A stretch of DNA of 64,000 bases from Eucalyptus grandis (Eukaryota > Streptophyta > Magnoliopsida > Myrtales > Myrtaceae). Position 1 is the first letter of the stretch, and each line of letters starts with the position of its first letter. The DNA lies in contig NC_052614.1 in assembly GCF_016545825.1 (NCBI RefSeq), forward strand, positions 44,390,712 to 44,454,711. The letters run 5' to 3'. The position numbers were made by a program, and so were the translations under genes. Below are positions 56,216 to 64,000 of the stretch, in pieces. A model generated the notes under the pieces. That model ran no database searches. It saw nothing but the letters and a program-made list of their open reading frames with translations, and had not been told where the DNA came from.

Positions 56216-57623
56216 TCGTGATTTCTACTTTGTTTTTTATCAAATTTTCTCATTTACCATTTGATATCGAAATCAAGAGTATGAAATCTACACTATTTGG
56301 ATATTTATTGCTCGGAATTGCTATCTAAATCATTGAAACTGAACCGAAGTAAAGAACGGGTTTGAGGTCGTGTACACATTGTACAATTTTGGCCATTTTT
56401 CGAAATATTTTTTCGGCTAAAATGAATTTCTAAATATACAGGGTGAAAGTAGACGAGTCCGTCGATGGGTCGAGCACTACCGAAGGACGCCGGACGCGTC
56501 CACACGCGCGGCCAGAAGCTGCGGCGCGTGGGCACCCACGCGCTCAACGCGCTGGGAACACCAGCGCGTGAGTGTCATGCATGCATCGACAAACCGTCGA
56601 TGCGTGCTAACGTCATCCAACAATCGGTAACCGCCGGATGATGTCATCGATGACGTCACTGCCGGCGGCAGTTGGCCTACCCGCCACCCGACCCTACCCA
56701 GGCCCGACCGAAGACCCGACACAACCATTGACTGGTCAACGGGTCGGACCCATTGATCGGTCCAACGATCAAACCGGTCAGACTAGTCATCGATTGGACC
56801 GGTTGGATCAGTCGAACCAGCCAAGAGCCATTTGGCTCGCTGGCGCGTGTGCCACACGCACCGTGCACTTAGGCGGCGCATGTGGGCGCGTGACAGCTCC
56901 AATTGGAGTGTGAGCGATGGCATTTGGTTCATATGAATGTGCTCTATACTATGGTATATTTATTTTATATTTTTGAGTTTTATAAATGTATGAAAAATGT
57001 GTAGGAAACCCTAAGTATGCATATTTTTTGGGGTTTAATGTATAATTATTCATTTTTAGCTTGTATTTTCTTATGTTTTACGAAATACAGTAGCTAGCCT
57101 ATATGAAAATGGTATCATATATGTTGTGTAGAGCTTGGTTTGATGATAGCATGTATATAGTTTAATATATTTGCAATTTACTAGTTCCATGAAAATTCGA
57201 ACAATTGTAGAAAATCCTTGTTTTTCCATTACATGTTAGATTGCTACTTTGATTGTAGTTGCAGCATGATTGTTTTTTGTACGTTGTTTATATCATACTA
57301 TGCTTTTGTGTTAATGAAAAAATATAGAAATTATATGAGGTCATGTAATTATTTTTTTTCTTGTGAGAGTTCGTAGGTTGGTAGAATTCGAAGGAGTTCT
57401 CACCTAGAACTTAAAATTTGCGCAAATTAAACTGATTAATGATAATAGAACAATCGTACATAGGAGTTGATTGGGAACATAGTGAACTTTCGTTTCTGTA
57501 TCTTTTGTTGAATTATCATTAATTTAGTTTGTTTTTGTTGCAAATTAAATATGTGTGTTACTCTGAAAAGTGTATTAGTATTGATTTTGTGTTTATTATG
57601 TCAATGTGTTATAGCAATTGATT
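56216..57623 (+). other. Long leader of the copia element with a GC-rich patch
   Basis: About 1.4 kb before gag. 56450-56915 is GC-rich, with many short inverted words (GCGCGTGGGC-CCACGCGC, CGATGACGTCA) and open frames on both strands that overlap each other. The rest is AT-rich. No host gene recognised. Confidence 0.5.
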
Positions 57624-58500
57624 ATGGCTTCGGCATCCAAGACCATTGTGGCTGACCTCAATAAGGATAAGAAGTTGAACGGTGACAATTATGATATTTG
57701 GCACTGAAAGGTTCAGTATATCCTTGAGGAGCAAGAGGTTTTGGAAACCCTCAACCACACTATGAATGAACCTGAGCGTGGAACTTCAGCTTAACATAGG
57801 AGAGATTTAAAAGCTTATCAAGCTTGAAAAAAAGAAAAATAGCATTACTCGCATCACGTTGCTGAGCTATATGCAAAATGATCTCATGTGTGAGTTTGAA
57901 AATTATGATAAAGCTCAAGCAATGTGGGTTGCCTTGAAAGATAAGTTTAGGGGTACATCTGCCACTAAGTTGAAGAAACTCATGATCAAGTTTGACACAT
58001 AACAAAACGCTTAAATGTAACGATGAGGCAGCATTTTCGGGAAATGTCAAACATGATTCATGAGCTGAAGTCGGCAAGTCACTCCCTTACTGATGAACGG
58101 TAAGTAAGTTCATGCTGTTATAAGGTCTCTTCCTAACAATTGGAAGCATATGAAGATCAATATGACGCATAATGAGAATATTTTCACTTTTGATGATATA
58201 GCGCGTCATTTGGAATTAGAGGATGAACGCTTAGAGGCCGCGAGATCCTCTACCCATGTTTATGTTGCTGAATTAAGTTCACGCAAAGCTTCGGGCTTCA
58301 AGCGCAAAAGGAATTATCAATTTAACAACAAAGGGTAGAAAACTAATCAGGCACCTAAGAGGGCTAAGATCTTCCAACATAAGAAGCGTGGTGGGAAGAA
58401 GGACAAGGCCAAGATGAAGTGCTACAATTGTGGCAAGATTGGTCACTTTGCTCATGAATGCACTGAGCTGAAAAAGGTACCCAATAACTTCATTACTTTA
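57624..58500 (+). pseudogene. gag of the copia element
   Basis: ATG at 57624 opens MASASKTIVADLNKDKKLNGDNYDIWH, the usual copia gag start around L-x-G-x-N-Y-x-x-W; then a TGA. Across further stops the capsid region reads AQAMWVALKDKF and FTFDDIARHLELEDERL. The zinc knuckle CYNCGKIGHFAHEC (58420-58461) is intact. Gag would package the RNA. At least five stops or frame changes. Confidence 0.88.
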
Positions 58501-58539
58501 AGTAATGCTTTTGTTTCTAGCATTGTAATACTTGTTGAA

Positions 58540-59760
58540 TCTCATCCAATGTGGAATATAGACTCAGGAATAATAGACCATGTAGCTAGAGACTGAGAAA
58601 CATTTATGGAGTATCATCGAATACAGCCTAGAAGAAGATTGATATATGTTGAGAATAACTCAATAATTGAAGTGAAGGGTATCGGCACATGTATATTAAT
58701 TATATATGATGGTCGAAGCCTATTCCTACATGGTATCCTCTATACTCTGGATATTCGACGAAACTTGGTCTCCGTAGTTGTTATTCTTAGCCTAGGTTAT
58801 GTATTGAATTTTCATGGTGATTGTGTTGACATTTTGTATGGAACAGTTTATTATGGTACAGGTCATGTATCGAATGGTTTCATGGTGTTAGATATTGACT
58901 ATGATCAATACAATGTTAATGTCGATGGTTGTTTTTCTTTAATTGCATCTTCTAGTAATGTTGAGATTGATGTAAGTACTTGGTATACTAGATTAGGTCA
59001 CATTGGATTGCAAAGAATGCAAAGATTAGCTAGATAATGCCTTTTAGAGTCACTCACTAATGTTAATTTACCAGTATGTGAACATTATCTAGCGAGAAAA
59101 GCAACTAAAAAATCATTCGGTAAATAGACTAGAGCCGAATTTCCATTACAACTCATACATTCTGACATTTGTGGTCCTTTGAATGTGAGGGCAAGGTATG
59201 GAGGCTCATATTCCATCACTTTCATAGATGACTTCACGCGTTTCGGTTATGTCTTTTTGTTCTCCCATAAGTCAGAAGCATTAGACTACTTTAGACGATA
59301 TATAACGATGGTAGAGAATCAGTTGAATAAAACAATAAAGGCATTAAGAATCGATCATGGACATGAGTATCTATCTGAGCAATTCAAAACTCTTTGTGAT
59401 GAAAAAGGAATTGTATAACAATTGACTATTCCTAGTAATCCACAACAAAAGGGGTAGCTAAGAGAAGGAATAAAACCCTGTTGAAAATGGTTAGGTCTAT
59501 GATGGCGCAAGTAAATTTACCTATCTCCCATTAGGGAGATGTATTATTGACTGCTGCCTTTGTACTTAACTGACTGCCTTTAAAATCGGTCACTTCCACC
59601 CCTTATGAATTATGGACTAGTAGGAAACCAGACTTGAGTATTCTACGTCCATGGGGATGTGCACCTTATGTTCATGATTCTTCCATAAGTATGGCAAATT
59701 AGGTCCTAAAGGAAAGAAATGTATCTTTATAAGATATTTTGAAGGTACGTGTTCATAGGT
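58540..59760 (+). pseudogene. Protease and integrase of the copia element
   Basis: Protease motif WNIDSGIIDHVARD keeps D-S-G, then TGA. The gag-pre-integrase region follows with TWYTRLGHIGLQRMQRLAR, ending in a stop at 59035. The integrase core shows HSDICGPLNV and FIDDFTRFGYVFLFSHKS (first Asp), then KALRIDHGHEYLS (second Asp with E nearby), a stop at 59416, and a frame-broken C-terminal part. Dead. Confidence 0.85.
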
Positions 59761-60139
59761 GAACAAGCTGATGGAAGTATGACTGAAATGGAATCACGAG
59801 ATGTCACGTTCTTGGAAAACAATTTTCCTAGTAGATGTGAGATTAATAAGGACTTCCAATTATATAAGATGGAAGATCCTAATAAAACACCCACTAATGT
59901 TGTACAGGGAAATGAAGATTTACCTCAATACACAAGACCTAGTAAGAGTGTTGTATCGCCTGACGAATTGAATTCAAGAGAAATTCAATTGCGTAAAAGT
60001 AATCATAAAAGTATTCCTCGTCATTGTTTTGAGATTGAAGGAGAAGCATTTATGATTGCTCAGAAAGACGATGCTGAGCCTAAGACTATTCAAGAGGCTC
60101 TCTCATCCTCTAATAAGGAAGAATGAAGAAAAGTTTTGG

Positions 60140-61090
60140 AAGATTAAATGGAGTCAATGCGGGCAAATCATGTTTGGGACTTGGTTGATCTACCACCCAA
60201 TCGTAAGGCCATTGGAAACAAATAGGTCTTTAAGATTAAGTGAAAGGTGGATGGATCCATTAAAAAGTATAAGGCTCGTCTTGTGGTGAAAGGTTATACT
60301 CAACAAGAGAGTATAGACTATGAGGAAACATTTTCATCAGTTGTAAGGTTTGCCTCAATACGCATTATCCTAGCCATCGTTGCACATTTGGACCTTGAAT
60401 TACATCAAATGAATGTAAAGACGGCATTTCTCAATGGAGAACTCGATGAAAAAATCTATATGAAACAACTAATAGATTTCATAGCTAAAGGTCAAGAGCA
60501 TAAGGTTTGCAAACTTCATTACTCAATATATAGCCTTAAGCAATCATCTAGATAGTGGTATCTTCGTTTTCATCGAGCCATAACAACTTTTAGTTTCACG
60601 ATGATCGAAGAAGATCACTGTGTATATGTCAAGTAGTCCGAAAATAAATTTGTGATTTTATCACTTTATGTGGACAATATTCTATTGGCTAGAAATGACA
60701 AGGTTTTGGTTATCACTATAAAATAATGGTTGTCCTCCAATTTTGAAATGAAGGATATGGGAGAAGCTACTTATATATTAGGAGTTAAGATCGAAAGAGA
60801 TCGATCAAGGAAACTCATTACTTTATCACAAAAGTCTTATATTATGAAGATTCTTGAACATTTCGATATACAGTACTGTAATCCCATTGATACCCTTGTC
60901 ATGCAAGGTGAAGGCCTAAGTACTGAGATGTATCCTAAGACTCCATAAGAAATTAAAGTAATGAAAATTGTTCCTTACGCTAGTGCGGTCGGAAATTTGA
61001 TGTATGCTATGATGTATACTCGACCCAACATTTATTATACCGTGAGATTGGTAAGCCGATATTAATCAAATCTCAGTTAAGCACACTGGA
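60140..61090 (+). pseudogene. Reverse transcriptase of the copia element
   Basis: [23 protein letters not shown] and the [16 protein letters not shown] segment carry the first catalytic Asp region. The catalytic box at 60667-60678 reads YVDN instead of YVDD, so a catalytic Asp is lost. Further RT sequence runs through EMKDMGEATYILGVKI to the YASAVGNLMYAM end, with stops at 60553, 60634, 60723, 60946 and 61063. Confidence 0.88.
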
Positions 61091-61095
61091 AAGCA

Positions 61096-61632
61096 ATGAA
61101 GAGAATCTTGAGATACTTGAAAGGCACTATGGACTATCGACTTTGTTACCAAAGGAATGATTTAAGCCTATTAAGCTATTCAGATGTTGATTGGGGTGGA
61201 GACTTGGATGAGCGTAAATCGACTTCTGGATATGCCTTCTTGCTTAATCGAGGTGTAATTTCTTGGAATAGCAAGAAACAAACATGCACAGCCTTGTCTA
61301 CTATGGAAGCAAAATTTATTGCATGTTTTTCCGTAATGCAAGAAGTAGTATGGCTAAAATATTTCTTGAAAAATTTAGCCATTGTCACTAAGGTTCCAAG
61401 ATCAGTGATAGTTTATTACGATAATTAACCAGCTATTGCCTATGTGAAAGATTCGAAGTATCATGAAAGGACAAAGCACATTGACATAAAGAACAATTTC
61501 ATCAAAGATATTATAGCGCTGAAAGAAGAGATCCTACAATACATTTCAACAAATATACTGGTTGATGATTTATTTACGAAAGCCAACACATTTTTGACCC
61601 TCAAGATGTCACTAGGGTTACATAAAATGTGA
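61096..61632 (+). pseudogene. RNase H of the copia element
   Basis: Shows SYSDVDWGGDLDERKSTSGYAF (first Asp), NSKKQTCTALSTMEAKFIA (Glu) and YYDN with one stop, then HERTKHIDIKNNFI and the C-terminal VDDLFTKANTF, ending TGA at 61630-61632. One internal TAA at 61426. Confidence 0.88.
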
Positions 61633-62788
61633 TATGTGTTACTGTAGAGGATCATTGATTTATGTATATGGAGACATATGTATTATACTTATTTGTTTAT
61701 TAGTGACTTGGTGTTTTATCAATAAGTACAAATACATTATGAGACTAGCACATACACACATATATTATTGAAAAGTATGTCAGCGGGCAATGATTGGCTT
61801 ACTCACACGAGCAATCACCTCAAGTGTTATAGTTCGCACGTTGAGATGAGACATTATGTACAAATGAATACTGAAGAGCAAATTTAGTACATAAAATAAG
61901 ATGTCGCCTTGATTGGAGTCAAGATGAGGTCTGTGATTAGTTTATAATAAGACCGAACATAATAGTCCTACAATCATGTATGCCTGAAAGATGGCGGATG
62001 CGAGTATTTAATTGTGCGCTATAAAAAACATGTTGATATAACACTCAAACTAAACATGAGTACGTGAGAAGCGCGTGACTATTTTAGGCTAAAATCCATA
62101 TAGTGAATATATTTAATAAATGACATACGCTCTTATAGAAAGAGAAATTCACAATAGCATGTAATTCATACTACATGCGCAATGTACGACCGACAAGGGA
62201 ATGTGAGTAAAATTATCCCTATTTACTCATCATGTAAGCCCTCGAGGTAATTTATAATTTACCTCATTTTTTGCCCTGTGTTATTTTTGACTATGTTCTC
62301 GAAGTAAAAGATTAATGTTGCTACTTTAACATGTTACCAGCGATCATAAATAGATATGGCTTTATGGGACGTGTCTAGGAAAACAGTTGTTCTAAAATGG
62401 AGAGAGACATGAGTGCAAATGAAGACTATTGTTGTTTTACATCTATCACATATATTTATTGGTCAACCAATTATATCGTCTTCTGTGGTTGCTGATATAA
62501 TTATAAATATATGGTGTTTCGAAAATAGTCAAGTATAACCTTTAAGGAATAGGTATACTTGGATTCATATAACAAAATATGTCTAGGGCACTGTGAGACA
62601 TCGATTGTTTATTTCTTTTCGGGGTTATAACCATTATGTCATCCTTAACAGATGCATAATTTGAGCTCCCAAGTGTAGGTGTACTCACTGGTCGCACAGC
62701 TTACTTACCGGTATGAATTGTTTTGTAAAGTTGATGAATGTTGAATGCCTTATATTCTTGATAGAGTGCTATCAAGCCTATCATGTTC
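61633..62788 (+). other. 3' non-coding region of the copia element
   Basis: About 1.15 kb without open frames of note. AT-rich, ends at the polypurine tract. Confidence 0.6.
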
Positions 62789-62798
62789 GAGTGGGAGA
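62789..62798 (+). promoter_or_regulatory. Polypurine tract of the copia element
   Basis: GAGTGGGAGA directly precedes the TGTTGTACT start of the 3' LTR. Confidence 0.8.
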
Positions 62799-63205
62799 TG
62801 TTGTACTCAATTAGTACATCAATGATAGGGTGCGATTGAAATATACCGTTTCATCTTGATATACTACGATAGAAAGACACCCTTTGAAAGGGTGTAATGG
62901 AGTCATATAAAAGACTCCTGAAGACAACCGTTGGCAAGGTTGGCAAAATGTACGTTCAGAAAGAAATAGTTTTTTCTTTTCTCTCCCATTTCCATCAAAA
63001 AGAAAGAATGCGTTCCATTTCTCCTTTATAAGAACAATTGACATTTATGCTGTGGAAATCGAGTGCTTTCATCGTGATTGCATTCAGACCAACGTGAAGT
63101 ATTTTTGTTCGTGATTCATCCGCAATTCAATGTTCGTTCTAGGGTTAATTGTTGTTTGCACATCGGATAAAGGTAAGTCGTCTTCCACCGACTTGATTTC
63201 CTACA
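62799..63205 (+). repeat. 3' LTR of the copia element
   Basis: Same length and ends as 55792-56198. The reverse-strand open frames over both LTRs (55804-56037 and 62811-63044) are LTR sequence, not a gene pair. Confidence 0.93.
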
Positions 63206-63210
63206 AGTAC

Positions 63211-64000
63211 GTATCGCAAGAATGAACACCAAGCAAACAAATTCAAATCATGGACAACTTATATAATCATGAATCCAACCAATTCATAGCATGAAGAACA
63301 ATTGTGATAAGGAATTCAGTAAATTCTAAGCATAGACAAGATTTATAGCAATCACTCCAATATATTCTGAACATGTACAACAACAGGTTGATATCTAGTT
63401 TATTCGAATAATATACAACAATAGGCAATGCAAGGAGAGAACCGAGCATGTACATCACTATTTAATCAAAATGAGTAGTCCGAAGCTTCAAGGATCAATT
63501 ATATGCAATCTGTATCTATGATTTTCATTGTCAATCGTCAAAACGAACTTGAACAAAATCCAAGCATCTTATGAATGTATGTCACATTTCTAGCCAAGGT
63601 ATTCAATAAAAATAACACGAACACCTGTTATGCTGGTTAAATAGAGCAGCAACTCAATAGGGACAGCACACCCCCCACTTCAAGCGCACCTCTGTATCAA
63701 CTGAATCACTCTAAGGGTCTAGTCGGTGGAACTGGTGAACCACGCAAGCTGCTTAGATGTGTGGGGCAGAGGGCTTGTAGTACCTCATTTTCTTGATCCA
63801 GCCTTTTCTTCACTTCTGTAGTGAATCACCTACTACAAAAGGCGGGCACCGCACGCCCTATTTGAAACTACTAAGGCAGGCGATGGACTCTTTCATTAGG
63901 GAAGGGAAGAAGGGGCCTAAACACGGCGGATGCCGTACACTTGAGTGGCAAAGGAAAGCGAGATCGTGCCTGTTTTTCTAGGCCTGTTCGGACATACGGT
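63211..64000. other. Unassigned tail; last part resembles plant organelle DNA
   Basis: 63211-63640 is AT-rich with no signal. From about 63660 the base composition changes, and GTGAACCACGCAAGCTGCTT and AGGCGGGCACCGCACGCCC recall plant mitochondrial intergenic sequence. The 62-codon frame at 63793-63981 (ending ARSCLFF) lies in this part. A nuclear mitochondrial insertion is possible but I am unsure. Confidence 0.3.

Larger units (their letters stand above)
55792..63205 (+). mobile_element. Ty1/copia retrotransposon, structurally complete, coding-dead
   Basis: LTRs 55792-56198 and 62799-63205 are both 407 bp, start TGTTGTACT and end TTCCTACA. AGTAA (55787-55791) and AGTAC (63206-63210) flank it, a 5-bp duplication with one change. 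Primer site, gag, protease, integrase, RT, RNase H and polypurine tract follow in copia order. By eye I count about 40 mismatches between the LTRs, mostly transitions, so the insertion is old. Stops occur in every domain. Confidence 0.92.

Noticed and set aside
56638..56913. 91-codon frame in the copia leader
   Set aside because: GC-rich, overlapped by antisense frames, no family features.

Overview
This window is nuclear DNA of a eudicot plant, probably a woody species; I cannot fix the genus from sequence alone. The evidence is a plant-specific DUF4220/DUF594 gene, a nuclear copy of chloroplast DNA, and a dense nest of plant LTR retrotransposons, Mutator-like (MULE) elements, a LINE and a SINE. 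Only one apparently intact host gene is present (26307-28238, minus strand). Almost everything else is mobile DNA or its decay.

Layout. 1-13203 is the 3' part of a degenerate Ty3/gypsy element of the Tat/Ogre type: protease, G-patch, RT, two RNase H domains, integrase, a long 3' non-coding stretch and a 5'-truncated giant LTR. A 759-bp MULE sits inside it with a perfect 10-bp target duplication. 13650-14440 looks like a SIRE-type copia LTR piece. 14806-16171 and 23718-25491 are one nuclear plastid-DNA patch (rpl2 with its group II intron, rps19 start, clpP exon 3, 5'-rps12, rpl20). It is split by a 7.5-kb solo LTR of the same Tat family (16172-23717, duplication AGTGA), which itself carries a 764-bp MULE whose empty site is preserved in the other LTR copy.

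26307-29000 is the gene region, followed by a tRNA-derived SINE (29600-29874) and another MULE (30325-31107). 32905-47377 is one nested composite: a small LTR element (LTRs about 290 bp, initiator-Met primer site) carrying a gene that resembles the 30K-superfamily movement proteins of plant pararetroviruses. It was invaded by a Tekay-like chromovirus, a Tat LTR fragment and two chromovirus solo LTRs with perfect 5-bp duplications (ATCTT, CCAGG).

47668-49016 is a MULE with a very GC-rich core. 49270-53110 is a copia relic broken by a 5'-truncated LINE. 53367-55686 is a MULE nested in a related MULE, with very AT-rich arms. 55792-63205 is a structurally complete but coding-dead Ty1/copia element with 407-bp LTRs. 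The tail (63206-64000) holds unassigned sequence, partly resembling plant organelle DNA.

The genes do not form an operon or pathway. The interest lies in insertion chronology, several clean target-site duplications, a movement-protein-like gene inside an LTR element, and the shared modular build of several unrelated MULE families. Family names come from recognised motifs, not database searches.
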